A stretch of 49,499 nucleotides of DNA from JANNRA01 sp031401035 (GTDB lineage: Bacteria; Desulfobacterota; Binatia; HRBIN30; CADEER01). This document shows positions 41,661-49,499 of the stretch, piece after piece. The notes beneath the pieces are model-generated. The model saw only the letters and a list, made by a program, of their open reading frames with translations, made no database searches and had not been told where the DNA came from. The translations under genes and the position numbers were made by a program. Location: contig JANNRA010000200.1 in NCBI GenBank assembly GCA_031401035.1, forward strand, positions 1 to 49,499, in the 5' to 3' direction. Position 1 is the stretch's first letter, and every line of letters starts with the position of its first letter.

Positions 41661-42098
41661 TTAGTTGACGCGCGCCTGGGCCTTGGCCTTCGCCTCTTCC
41701 GCGTACTGACCGACCATAGCGCGCGCCTCCTGCGCTCGCGTCTCGATTCGGTCAATGCGGTTGCGTTGCGTTCGCAGCTCGAGATCAAGGTCTGCGAGGC
41801 TTTCGCTCGCATCTTCCAGAACCCCGTCGATGCCCTTGCGAGCCTTGTCGGCGGAATCCTCGATACTCCCCGCGACATCCTTGCCTGAGCGCTTGGCCTC
41901 GCGAACGATCTCCTCGAGCCCGCGCTGGAATTCCCGCACCTCGTAGGCCAGCCCGCGGCGTGCGTCGCGCACCACGCGCTCGGAGAGCGCGTAGGGATCC
42001 GGTCGCAGGAACCCCCAGGCCAGATAACCGCCGATGGCCAACACGACTGCGGAGATCGCCAAGAGAAACGACCCGCTCGCCCGTCCCCGTTCGCTCAT
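41661..42098 (-). CDS. Membrane-anchored coiled-coil protein
   Basis: A 145-aa protein with one N-terminal transmembrane helix (GSFLLAISAVVLAIGGYLAWGF) and a long charged helix to the C-terminus (REFQRGLEEIVREAKRSG, LELRTQRNRIDRIETRAQEARAM). This is like YtxH/apolipoprotein-type coiled coils, but no family is clear. ATG 42098 is fixed by the anchor. It lies 32 bp before the acs start and may belong to that operon. Confidence 0.65.
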   Translation of the reverse strand: MSERGRASGSFLLAISAVVLAIGGYLAWGFLRPDPYALSERVVRDARRGLAYEVREFQRGLEEIVREAKRSGKDVAGSIEDSADKARKGIDGVLEDASESLADLDLELRTQRNRIDRIETRAQEARAMVGQYAEEAKAKAQARVN

Positions 42099-42197
42099 CA
42101 CGCCGGGGAAATGCCACGAGCGAAAGCGGAAAGTCAAAACTCCCGCACCAGTCGGCACGGGTTGCCGCGCGCCCCCCGGCTGTGCTGGGTTCGGCGC

Positions 42198-43067
42198 GTG
42201 CTGGCCCTGGTCGACGCTACCTTCGAACTCTTCCGCGCCTATTACGGGCAACCCAGCGCCCGCGCGCCGGACGGCCGCGAGGTCGGCGCCGTGCGCGGCC
42301 TGATCCGCTCGACCCTGGGTTTGTTGCGCGATCCCGCCTTCACCCACATCGCCGCCGCCACCGACCACGTCATCGAGTCCTTCCGCAACCGCCTCTTTGC
42401 CGGCTACAAGACCGGCGCGGGCATGCCGCCCGACCTGTGGGCGCAGTTCCCGCTCGCCGAGGATGCCCTGCGCGCCCTCGGGCTGGTCGTCTGGCCGATG
42501 GTCGAGTTCGAGGCCGACGACGCTCTGGCCAGCGCCGCCGCCCGCCACGCCCGGTCAACCGACTGTGTCGTTATCATGTCACCTGACAAGGATCTGGCGC
42601 AGTGCGTGCGCGGTGAACGGATCGTCACGTACGACCGTATCCGCCGCACGCGCTACGACGCGGCGGCGGTGCAGGTCAAGTTCGGCGTTGCGCCCGAGGC
42701 GATTCCAGACCTGCTGGCCCTGGTCGGCGACAGTGCCGACGGCATCCCCGGCATTCCCGGCTGGGGCCGTAAGTCGGCCGCCGTCGCCCTGACGGCGCAC
42801 GGTCGCCTCGAGGACATCCCCGACGATCCCGCCGCCTGGCGCGTCAGCCTGCGCGGCCGTGACCGCCTCGCCGCCGCCCTCGCGTCTCGACGCGCTGACG
42901 CACAATTGTTCAAGACCCTCGCCACACTGCGCCTTGATGCGCTACCACCGGCCGGCTTCGAGGAACTGCGCTGGCGCGGCGCCCCGCAACCGGCCTTTTC
43001 GTCCTTTTGCCGCGAACTGGGTTTCACCGACCTCGCCGCCACCCCCCTGCCCGTTCCAGATGCCTGA
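42198..43067 (+). CDS. Stand-alone 5'-3' exonuclease (FEN/PolA-N type)
   Basis: A 289-aa protein related to the 5' nuclease domain of DNA polymerase I. The N-terminal LALVDATFELFRAYYG, the region FEADDALASAAARHA with its acidic cluster, SPDKDLAQCV and the helix-hairpin-helix segment VGDSADGIPGIPGWGRKSAAVAL are all present. Family members remove flaps or RNA primers. The usual FDG aspartate at the middle site reads ATDH here (AAATDHVIESFRNRL), a change from the typical AFD. GTG 42198 begins directly at the first strand. Confidence 0.85.
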   Translation: MLALVDATFELFRAYYGQPSARAPDGREVGAVRGLIRSTLGLLRDPAFTHIAAATDHVIESFRNRLFAGYKTGAGMPPDLWAQFPLAEDALRALGLVVWPMVEFEADDALASAAARHARSTDCVVIMSPDKDLAQCVRGERIVTYDRIRRTRYDAAAVQVKFGVAPEAIPDLLALVGDSADGIPGIPGWGRKSAAVALTAHGRLEDIPDDPAAWRVSLRGRDRLAAALASRRADAQLFKTLATLRLDALPPAGFEELRWRGAPQPAFSSFCRELGFTDLAATPLPVPDA

Positions 43068-43301
43068 CTGCACGCACCCAACCAGGCACCTGACCGGTCG
43101 GTTCGCATAGACAGACGCACGCCAACCGGCGCCGGTTCGTCACCGAGCACCGTTGCGAAAGCATTTGTAAAATCAAACGCTTGGATGGTGGTACCGGGGT
43201 TCTCGCAGGCCTGCGAGTTAGTGGCACGATTGCGAGCTATCATGGCAGATCCGCATGATTAGCCGACTGCATAGGAAGCATGAAAGGCGCATGGATTACG
43301 C
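43068..43301. other. Gap before FSF gene C
   Basis: No gene is supported. The segment is less GC-rich than average around 43140-43170 (GCATTTGTAAAATCAAACGC). I see no GTA-N5-TAC site at the usual distance from the promoter at 43302. Confidence 0.4.
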
Positions 43302-43318
43302 TGGGCACACGGCTTGCT
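43302..43318 (+). promoter_or_regulatory. Probable sigma-54 promoter of FSF gene C
   Basis: TGGGCACACGGCTTGCT has GG at 43304, GC at 43316 and a perfect TTGCT -12 element. The gene starts 35-41 bp downstream. Confidence 0.6.
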
Positions 43319-43352
43319 CTCTGACTTGGGCACCAAACAGAGGAGACCCCTG

Positions 43353-43778
43353 GTGGGCATGACCATGTCAAACAGCGGCAACAGATTCTCAGGGGAAGAG
43401 TCGTACGGTCGCGAGGTAGGCGAAGTGGATCCGGACATCCTCCGGCTCACCTCCCTCGGCGGCGGCGAATCGCGCTCGGCCCAATACACCGGTACCAAGG
43501 CGCTGATGCTCGCCATCCTCGAGGATGGCATCCGCAGCTATCTGAGTCCGGTGGGTCGGGTGCGCAGCGAAGCCGAGTACTGGGTGCGCAGCGCGCGCAA
43601 CCGGTCGCCGTTCAGCTTCCACGTCGTCTGCGAGATCCTCGGCCTCGAGCCCGACGCGGTACGCGTCGCGCTCGAGCGCCTGCGAGCTCGCAATGTCTCG
43701 CCGCGGCGCGCCATCGGGCGCAACCGCCCCAACGTGCGGCGCACCGGCCGCCTGATCACCCGGCGCACAGCCGGGTGA
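43353..43778 (+). CDS. Small protein with FSF motif (paralogue C)
   Basis: A 141-aa protein with ALMLAILEDGIRSYLS, VRSEAEYWVRSARNRSPFSFHVVCEILGLEPDAVRVALERL and a very basic C-terminal tail (PRRAIGRNRPNVRRTGRLITRR). The core matches the proteins at 32286 and 37101. The basic tail suggests nucleic-acid contact. GTG 43353 has GAGGAG seven bases upstream; ATG 43359 or 43365 are alternatives. Confidence 0.65.
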   Translation: MGMTMSNSGNRFSGEESYGREVGEVDPDILRLTSLGGGESRSAQYTGTKALMLAILEDGIRSYLSPVGRVRSEAEYWVRSARNRSPFSFHVVCEILGLEPDAVRVALERLRARNVSPRRAIGRNRPNVRRTGRLITRRTAG

Positions 43779-43839
43779 CGCTCTCAGACCAGCGGCGCGC
43801 GGGGCGGATGGGACGACCACCCCGCGCGCCGGCTGGCGC

Positions 43840-45888
43840 TTGCCGCGCCTGCGCGGCAGCATTCGCGGCGTGCCGCCGCATCCCCGCAATCGGATTTCCC
43901 GCCGCGTGAACCGCTTATTGGTGATGCTCGCCCTCGCCGGCCTCTGCGGCGGGGGCCTCGGTGCCGGCGCGGCGCCAGTCAGTGCGCGCATCGTCTTCCA
44001 GACGCGCCACGAGATTGACCTCGGGGCGCTACCCAGCGCGGCGGCGTTCGCCGGTCCGGACGCACGCGTGCTGCTGGTCAGCGGCGCCGACGGCATCAGC
44101 GTCTTCCGCCGCGCCAACGGCGGCCTGGCGCGCGACGGCGAGCGCCGCGCCGGCGACGCGGCCCGCCAGGTGGCGGCCGGGCGGGGGCTGGCGGCCTATC
44201 GCGGCCAGGCGGCCGCCGACGTAATGGTGGCGCGGCTCGACGCCGGCGGAGTCCCGGGCGCAGCGGCGACCCTGACGCTGCCCGCCGCGACGCGAGCGCT
44301 GCGCGTGGCGCCGCTGCAAGCAGGCGGTCCGGAGGCGGTGCTGGCGCTGCACGACGACGGTCTCGCGGTGCTGACACCCGACGGCGACGGCTGGCACATG
44401 CGCGAAGCCGCCGGGCTGCGTTTCGGCGTCGACATCGGCGTTGGGGATCTCGACGGCGACGGCCGCAGCGACGTGGCGATCGCCGACGAGGGCGGCAACG
44501 CCGTGCGGCTGCTGCACGGGGCTGGCGATGGCGCCTTCGCCGACGCCGGCACGGTCGCAACGACCCGGGCGCCGCGGCGCGCGCTGATCGCCGACGCCAG
44601 CGGCGACGGCCGCAGTGATCTTCTGGTCATCGGCGCCGAGGGCCTCGCCATGCACCTCGGCACGCCGGACGGCGCCTACGCGCCCGCACGGCTATTATGG
44701 GCCTCCCCGCATCTCGCCGATGCGGTGGTGGCCGATCTCGGCGGCGACCCCCTGCCCGAGATTCTCGTCGCCGATCGCGCCCGCGGCACGGCCACCGTGC
44801 TGCACGCGCGCGGCGGCGAAGCGTTCGCCACTGGGGACTCCTATCTCGCTGGCGCGGCCCCGAGTACCCTGCTCACCGGTGACGTCGACGGCGACGGCCG
44901 GATCGACGCCCTGCTGCTGAGTCAACTCGGCGGTGGCGCGACGCTGCTGCGCGGCGCCGGCGACGGGCGGCTCGATGGTATCCTCTGCGCCGTCGGCCAA
45001 TTCGGCGCCCTGACGGCCATGGTCGCCGACGACTTCAACGGCGATGACCACCTCGACCTCGCGGCGGCGAGTCAGGACGGCGGCAGCATCGGCATCTTCC
45101 TCGGCCGCGGCGACGGCCGTTTCACTGCCCAGCCGCCGATCGCGGTCGGGCGGCAGCCGCGCGCGCTGACGGTCGGCGACTTCGACCAGAACGAGCACCC
45201 GGACCTGGCGGTGGTGGATTTCGCCGGCGACGCCGTCGCGATCCTGCTGGGCGACGGCCGCGGCGGGTTCACCACGCCGAGCGCCGTCGGCGTCGGCGGC
45301 GGCCCGACGGCCATCGGCGTCGGCAGCTTCGCCAGTCCCACCAGCAGCGACCTCGCCGTCGTCAACTCGCTGTCCGGCAGCGTCTCGGTCCTGTACGGCG
45401 ACGGCCAGGGCCACTTCCCCACGGTCACGTCCTTTCCCGTCGCGGCGCGGCCGAGCTTTCTGATCATCGGCGACACCAACGCGGACGGCAACCAGGACCT
45501 GGTCGTCGGCGGTGCGCTCACCCAAGCGGTGGCAATCCTACTGGGGACCGGACGCGCACTCGCCGCCCCCACCACCAGCCAGCTCGAGGGCGCGGCACGG
45601 CCATCGCTGGCGGAGGACTTCGACCGCGACGGGAACATGGACCTGGTCAACCCCGACGGCGTCGGCGGCGCGATCGAGGTGCTCCCGGGGGCGGACAATG
45701 GCGCCTTCGGCGCGCCGCAGCGCCTCGTCCTCGGCCGCGATCCGCAGGCGGTCGCGACCGGCGACTTCGACCACGACGGCCGCGCCGACGTCGCGGTGGC
45801 CCATCGCGCCTCGCAGACCATCGTCATCCTGCTCAACCAGAGCCCGCGGCCAACGCCGAATCGGCGCGCCGATGCGCGTCCGATGTGA
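43840..45888 (+). CDS. Exported FG-GAP/VCBS repeat protein
   Basis: A 682-aa protein: a signal or anchor segment (RLLVMLALAGLCGGGLGAG), then about ten beta-propeller-like FG-GAP/VCBS units. Each has a Ca2+-binding loop of the DxDxDGxxDL type (GDLDGDGRSDVAIAD, GDVDGDGRIDALLL, DDFNGDDHLDLAAA, GDTNADGNQDLVVG, GDFDHDGRADVAVA) followed by VxVLxGxGxGxF. Such integrin-like propellers are found on cell surfaces or are secreted; the role here is unknown. The start could be at a later codon, since the first ~20 residues are unconserved. Confidence 0.85.
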   Translation: MPRLRGSIRGVPPHPRNRISRRVNRLLVMLALAGLCGGGLGAGAAPVSARIVFQTRHEIDLGALPSAAAFAGPDARVLLVSGADGISVFRRANGGLARDGERRAGDAARQVAAGRGLAAYRGQAAADVMVARLDAGGVPGAAATLTLPAATRALRVAPLQAGGPEAVLALHDDGLAVLTPDGDGWHMREAAGLRFGVDIGVGDLDGDGRSDVAIADEGGNAVRLLHGAGDGAFADAGTVATTRAPRRALIADASGDGRSDLLVIGAEGLAMHLGTPDGAYAPARLLWASPHLADAVVADLGGDPLPEILVADRARGTATVLHARGGEAFATGDSYLAGAAPSTLLTGDVDGDGRIDALLLSQLGGGATLLRGAGDGRLDGILCAVGQFGALTAMVADDFNGDDHLDLAAASQDGGSIGIFLGRGDGRFTAQPPIAVGRQPRALTVGDFDQNEHPDLAVVDFAGDAVAILLGDGRGGFTTPSAVGVGGGPTAIGVGSFASPTSSDLAVVNSLSGSVSVLYGDGQGHFPTVTSFPVAARPSFLIIGDTNADGNQDLVVGGALTQAVAILLGTGRALAAPTTSQLEGAARPSLAEDFDRDGNMDLVNPDGVGGAIEVLPGADNGAFGAPQRLVLGRDPQAVATGDFDHDGRADVAVAHRASQTIVILLNQSPRPTPNRRADARPM

Positions 45889-46034
45889 GCCGCGTCGGGA
45901 CCCCGCCTCGACAGGCGCGGCCCGACAGGCGCGCCAGGCAGGCGCACATTGACTCCACCGTCCCGGCGCGCCAATGGAGGTCGCGGATCACACAGCGTCG
46001 GATCTGCAGCGGCGCTCGACGAACCGCGCCCGCC

Positions 46035-46520
46035 ATGACACTGGATGCCGCCCAAGAGTACACCGTCGAGATTGCGGCGTCGCAGGCCGACTGCTTCGCC
46101 ACCGTGCTCGACTTCGATCGCTACCCATCTTGGGCTTCGGCGGTCGCCCAGACCCGCGTCCTGACACGCGGCCCGGGTGCCGTGGCGCGCACCGTCGAGT
46201 TCCACATCGACGCCAAGCTGAAGACGATACGCTACGTGCTGGAGTACGCATGCAAGAAGCCCACGCAGCTCAGCTGGCACTCGATCGACGTTGACGTCGA
46301 GCTCATCGAAGGGGTCTACCGTTTCGTCAAGCTCTCCCCGACCCGCACCGCCGCCACCTGCCGGCAGGAGATCCGCCTCGGCTTCTGGCTCCCCGGTCCA
46401 CTGCGCGCGCTGGCGGCGCGGACGGCGCTGCAACAGTCGGTCAGCGAGTTCAAGACCGAGGTCGAGCGCCGGGTCGCCGCCGCCGAAAAGCCGCGCGGGC
46501 GCGGCACCCGCGAGTCGTGA
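46035..46520 (+). CDS. SRPBCC (START/polyketide-cyclase-like) protein
   Basis: A 161-aa single-domain protein. EYTVEIAASQADCFATVLDFDRYPSWASAV is the standard start of the SRPBCC hydrophobic-cavity fold, and the closing helix QSVSEFKTEVERRVAAAE is also typical. Members bind lipids, quinones or other small hydrophobic molecules. ATG 46035 is set by the first strand; the upstream frame is unconserved. Confidence 0.8.
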   Translation: MTLDAAQEYTVEIAASQADCFATVLDFDRYPSWASAVAQTRVLTRGPGAVARTVEFHIDAKLKTIRYVLEYACKKPTQLSWHSIDVDVELIEGVYRFVKLSPTRTAATCRQEIRLGFWLPGPLRALAARTALQQSVSEFKTEVERRVAAAEKPRGRGTRES

Positions 46521-46538
46521 CGTCGCGCGGCGCCGCGC

Positions 46539-47117
46539 TCAGCGACGCGCCGTCTTCCCTTGCAGCGATGCCTTGCGACGCGCCGGCGCCACGGCCTTGG
46601 CCTTGGCCTTCGCTTTGGGCCTGGCGGCGCGGGCAGATACCGGCTTCTTGGCTGCCTTTGCCGGGGCCGCGGCCTTTTTCACGGGCGCGGCCTTCTTGAC
46701 CAGTGCAGCCTTCTTGGTCGGTGCAGCCTTCTTGGTCTGGGCGGCCTGCTTGGCACGCGCGAGCTTCTTGGCCGGTGGCGCTTTTCCGGTGGCCTTCTTG
46801 GCAGCCGGCTTGGCCACACTCTTCTCCACAGCCTTGACCGGCGCCTTCGGCACGGAGAGGCCGACAGCCGCCGCGGCTCGGGCAGGGACGCGGCGCAGGA
46901 CCTGGTACTTGATCTTGCTCGCCAGCTGTCCGTACAGCATGTTCAGCCGGTCCTTATCGAAGCGCATCAGCGCCTCTTCGAGACGACGCTGGTGGTCCTC
47001 GAGGTAGGTGAGGAGATACTCTCGCGACTTCACGATCACCCTGTCCGGCACTTTGCGCCGGCTGTCGATGATCCGCGCGATTTCGTGCAGGATGCTGCTG
47101 TCGACCGGTTGCGTCAC
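46539..47117 (-). CDS. Histone-H1-like protein with Lys/Ala-rich tail
   Basis: A 192-aa protein in two parts. Residues 1-85 are a mixed-charge helical domain (ILHEIARIIDSRRKVPDRV, REYLLTYLEDHQRRLEEALMRFD, LYGQLASKIKYQVLRR). The rest is a lysine-alanine tail with repeated AAxxKKAA units (KKAAPTKKAALVKKAAPVKKAA), as in bacterial histone-H1-like DNA-binding proteins. It may compact DNA or act in chromosome organisation. GTG 47117 has GAGAGG just upstream. Confidence 0.7.
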   Translation of the reverse strand: MTQPVDSSILHEIARIIDSRRKVPDRVIVKSREYLLTYLEDHQRRLEEALMRFDKDRLNMLYGQLASKIKYQVLRRVPARAAAAVGLSVPKAPVKAVEKSVAKPAAKKATGKAPPAKKLARAKQAAQTKKAAPTKKAALVKKAAPVKKAAAPAKAAKKPVSARAARPKAKAKAKAVAPARRKASLQGKTARR

Positions 47118-47468
47118 GCCTCTCTCCGTTGGCGACTGCTGTCGAGAATCTGTTGCGGGCCGCGTCTTATCACGGATTTTGGCATTGGCAAAGGCCGAGC
47201 GGCCGGTCAGGCGCCGGGTGACGCGGTCACGGTCGGTGACGCTGCGAGGCGCGACTGCGGCGCCGGCGTCGGCGTCGATCCGGGCAGGGAGGCACCCGCC
47301 TCGGGGTCGGTTCCCCATCCCGTCACCGCCGTCATCGGCGCCCCAGCACAACCGCGAACCCAGTCCACATCTCGCACCGGTTCCGCATCATACCTCTCAA
47401 CGAAATCAGCAGGTTCCGCGGCACAACCCAAACTGCAATCGATGCCCCACAGGGCCTGATCCGGGGTG
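47118..47468. other. 351-bp gap
   Basis: A minus-strand frame (ending at 47207) encodes a Pro/Thr/Ala-rich stretch that continues back into the next gene in another frame; it has no supported start. AT-richer DNA at 47150-47190 probably holds the promoter of the histone-like gene. Nothing else is recognisable. Confidence 0.4.
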
Positions 47469-48626
47469 TCAACGCGCCAGCCCGTCGAGGCTGGCGAGCC
47501 ATGGCCGCAGGGTATCGAGCAGGTCGCCGGCGGCGAACGGTTTGGGGAGGAATCCGGCAACCCGCAGCGGTTGCAGGCGGTCGCGCGTCGCCGCATCAAG
47601 GCGTGAACTGCACACCACCACCGGCTGATCCGCCAGGTGGCGGCTGGCGCGCATCTGCGCAATCAGGCCGAAGCCGTCGAGGTGAGGCATCTCAAGGTCG
47701 CTGAGCACCACCGCGTAGGCGCCGAGGCGCAACTTTGCGAGGGCATCGCGGCCGTCTGTGGCGACGTCGAACGAGACGCGGGCACCGCGAAGGGCGGCGG
47801 CCGCCGCCTCGCGGGCAACCAGGGAGTCGTCGACGACGAGGACAGAGGCCGCAGCGGGCGGCGCCGCCACCGCGCGGGTGAACGGCAGCTGCTGCGGGTC
47901 GAGCACATGCCAGGCGCGACCGCTGTCGTCGACCGCAATGCCGACCACAAATGGCTGCCGCCCGCTGGCGGGCGCCAGCGACTCGACCGAGCAGGTCTGC
48001 GGTGGTTGGACGCGGTCGACCACCACGGCGACGCCGTCGCACAGCAGCAGCGCGGCGGCGCGCCCGCTCGGGCGCGGCAGCGCCAACAGGTCGTGTAACC
48101 AGATCGTCTCGCGCGCCAGCCCGCCGAAGGCGGCAGCGGCACCGTCGCACGCGGTCTCGATGAACGCTGCCCGCGCCAGCGCGGCGATTGGCACGGCGAG
48201 CCAGTGTGGTCCGATCGCGCACGGCACCAGTTGCATCTCCGCCGCAGCCCCCAGACCGCCGGCCCCGGTATCGCCATCGGCGAGGAGCGTTGCCAGCGGC
48301 GGCGGTGAGATCCCGGCGGCGTCAAAGAGCACGTCGATGTCGGCCTGTGCCGGCGCGGCGGCGCCGCTCGGATCGGCGAAACAGTGCTCCAGCCGTGCCG
48401 CCGACTCGGCCAGCGCGGTCCGCCCGGCCAGCCCCGCGCCGCCCTTGATGGTGTGGAAGATGCGCGTCAGCGTGCGGCACGCTTCGGCGCGCGTGGCCGC
48501 AGCCGCGGCCGCCGGCCAGGCCGCCGCCGCGGCCCCGGCCTGTTGCTCGAGCTCGGCGGCGAAGACTTCCGCCAGGCCGGCGGCAAGCGTCGCCGCGCCG
48601 AGCCCACCGCCACCAGGGCCGCTCAT
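47469..48626 (-). CDS. HPt-CheW-REC chemotaxis-type protein lacking a kinase domain
   Basis: A 385-aa protein. An HPt domain comes first (about 10-110, phospho-histidine H58 in IFHTIKGGAG), then a CheW-like domain (about 130-250, with LVPCAIGPHWLAVPIAAL and FVVGIAVDDSGRAWHVLD) and a receiver (about 262-385, VVDDSLVAR, D310 in VVLSDLEMP, and LPKPFAAGD). This is the frame of a CheA-REC hybrid (as in ChpA/PilL-type proteins) without the dimerisation and ATPase domains, so it cannot phosphorylate itself and must receive phosphate from another kinase. Its ATG overlaps the stop of the MCP-like gene. Confidence 0.8.
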   Translation of the reverse strand: MSGPGGGGLGAATLAAGLAEVFAAELEQQAGAAAAAWPAAAAAATRAEACRTLTRIFHTIKGGAGLAGRTALAESAARLEHCFADPSGAAAPAQADIDVLFDAAGISPPPLATLLADGDTGAGGLGAAAEMQLVPCAIGPHWLAVPIAALARAAFIETACDGAAAAFGGLARETIWLHDLLALPRPSGRAAALLLCDGVAVVVDRVQPPQTCSVESLAPASGRQPFVVGIAVDDSGRAWHVLDPQQLPFTRAVAAPPAAASVLVVDDSLVAREAAAAALRGARVSFDVATDGRDALAKLRLGAYAVVLSDLEMPHLDGFGLIAQMRASRHLADQPVVVCSSRLDAATRDRLQPLRVAGFLPKPFAAGDLLDTLRPWLASLDGLAR

Positions 48627-49429
48627 GGCTGCCCGGTCGCAGCGGCGGCCACCGCCTCCGCTTCGCGCGCGACGATGTCGGCGGCGTGACAGAGACGGCG
48701 CGCCGCATCGCGCGCGGCGTGCAACGGCGACCCGGCCTGGTCGAAGTCGCCACCGAGCCCGCTGGCGCGGGTCACTGCCGCACGCGCAGCGACGGCGAGC
48801 GCGACAGCGCCGCTGCCGGAATCGCGGCCCGCCAGGGCGGCGTTGACCGCGAGGACGCCGAGTTCGTCGACCAACGCCGCGCGCGCCTCGGCGGCGGCGC
48901 CGATCTGCGCTGCCGCGAGGACGTCGGTGTCGTTCAGGCGCTCGAGCTGACGTGCCGTCTCGCCGCGCAGGTGCTCGGCGGCGGTCTGCAGGGCCGCCAC
49001 CTCGGCCAGCTGTGGCGGCGCCGGGGCGGCCTGCGTCAGGCGCGAATCGAGGCGCGCCAGCGCCGCCGCCACCGGCGCCAACTCGCCACTGGCCTGCGGC
49101 GGGACGCCGCCGTGCTCGCGCGGCCAAGCGTCGACCGCGGCCGCCAACGCGCGCGCGGCGCCGTCCCGCCCACGCCGCGCCGCCGCCGCCTCGTCGCGAC
49201 TCTGCGCCAGGAGGCGATTGACCGCCAGGCCGACTGCCGCCGCGTCCCCGCGGCCGAGCACCGGCGCGTGCGCGCGCGGATCAGTGGCGCGCAACCGGGA
49301 CAAGGCATCGGTGAGATGGCGTAACGGCACCGCCAACCACCAGGACAGCCCGGCGAGCGCCGCGGCGAAGGCCAGCGCGCAGAACGCGGCGGCGCTGTAC
49401 AGGCGCCGCCCGAGAGTGGTGGTCGCTGG
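48623..49429 (-). CDS. HAMP/methyl-accepting-type protein, partial
   Basis: The visible part (~268 aa) begins with a transmembrane helix (FCALAFAAALAGLSWWLAV), then PLRHLTDALSRL (HAMP-like start) and a long helical region rich in Ala. It resembles the signalling stalk of a methyl-accepting protein but lacks the usual highly conserved hairpin tip. The N-terminus is cut by the G homopolymer at 49431. Its stop overlaps the HPt-CheW-REC start by four bases, so the two are an operon and probably interact through the CheW domain. Confidence 0.6.
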   Translation of the reverse strand, partial: PATTTLGRRLYSAAAFCALAFAAALAGLSWWLAVPLRHLTDALSRLRATDPRAHAPVLGRGDAAAVGLAVNRLLAQSRDEAAAARRGRDGAARALAAAVDAWPREHGGVPPQASGELAPVAAALARLDSRLTQAAPAPPQLAEVAALQTAAEHLRGETARQLERLNDTDVLAAAQIGAAAEARAALVDELGVLAVNAALAGRDSGSGAVALAVAARAAVTRASGLGGDFDQAGSPLHAARDAARRLCHAADIVAREAEAVAAAATGQP

Positions 49430-49430
49430 C

Positions 49431-49499
49431 GGGGGGGGGGGGGGGGGGGGCGCCCCGCCCAGCCCCCGGGGGGCGCGCCGGCGGGGGCGGGGGCGGGCG
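49431..49499. repeat. Poly-G run and low-complexity end
   Basis: Twenty consecutive G (49431-49450) are followed by ~49 bases made almost only of G and C. The reading frame of the MCP-like gene stops being protein-like exactly here. Poly-G tails are a known artefact of two-colour sequencing, so this end is probably not genomic. Confidence 0.75.

Noticed and set aside
43200..43230. TGGCACGATTGCG as a sigma-54 promoter
   Set aside because: GG and GC are 9 bp apart instead of 12, so it cannot be a -24/-12 pair; the site at 43302 has the right spacing.
47207..47662. Minus-strand frame with a Pro/Thr/Ala-rich end in the gap after the HPt-CheW-REC gene
   Set aside because: Its upstream half is out of frame inside the receiver domain and no start or Shine-Dalgarno site fits the gap itself; composition alone is not enough.

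Overview
The window is about 49.5 kb of very GC-rich bacterial DNA, near 70% GC by eye. Its gene content fits a metagenome-derived Deltaproteobacteria or Candidatus Binatota-like organism: two biotin-dependent acyl-CoA carboxylase systems, a truncated Amidohydrolase_2 gene, an FG-GAP repeat protein, many two-component proteins, CsbD, DUF3309, DUF1328 and BON stress proteins, and sigma-54 promoters. That placement is inference; no rRNA is present. Both ends look like contig ends. A perfect 121-bp foldback begins at base 1 and a 20-G homopolymer lies near base 49440, so the outermost ~270 and ~70 bases need care.

Layout. 1-6.2 kb: a BCCP-carboxyltransferase fusion cut by the window edge, an ABC1/UbiB-type kinase, a secreted DUF4412-like protein, a WYL regulator and a FixJ-like response regulator. 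6.3-12.6 kb: an accessory island with an uncharacterised DUF3293-tailed protein, four toxin-antitoxin pairs (one PemK/MazF-type and three PIN-type with AbrB, RHH and Phd antitoxins), a tRNA-Arg(UCG), a Fic pseudogene, a truncated amidohydrolase gene and a decayed duplicate of a gene 3' end. 12.7-17.2 kb: a two-gene acyl-CoA carboxylase operon. 17.4-37.5 kb: a stress and signalling region with small membrane or envelope proteins (DUF3309 twice, DUF1328, YqjD/YqjE-like, YtxH, AI-2E, BON, CsbD), three histidine kinases plus a kinase-like protein, a sigma-54 activator, a receiver protein, a FAD-Rieske oxidoreductase, a cupin, a hemerythrin, a DUF748 protein and several gene relics. 37.5-49.5 kb: a secreted protein, cysS, acs, a stand-alone 5'-3' exonuclease-like protein, an FG-GAP protein, an SRPBCC protein, a histone-H1-like protein and a chemotaxis-type HPt-CheW-REC protein beside a partial HAMP/MCP-like protein.

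Main finding. Nine or ten good -24/-12 (sigma-54) promoters lie in front of the small stress genes. Most have a short inverted motif, GTA-N5-TACA (GTAAYTCBTACA-like), at a fixed set of distances upstream: about 50, 60 or 83 bp to the -24 element. One copy sits midway between two divergent -24/-12 promoters, 61 and 59 bp away. I read this as the binding site of an enhancer-binding protein, most simply the NtrC-type regulator encoded at 26202-27551, controlling a regulon that includes a small paralogous protein family with a conserved [PH]FSF motif. Parts of this regulon have been duplicated and are decaying in place, leaving orphan binding sites and gene ends.
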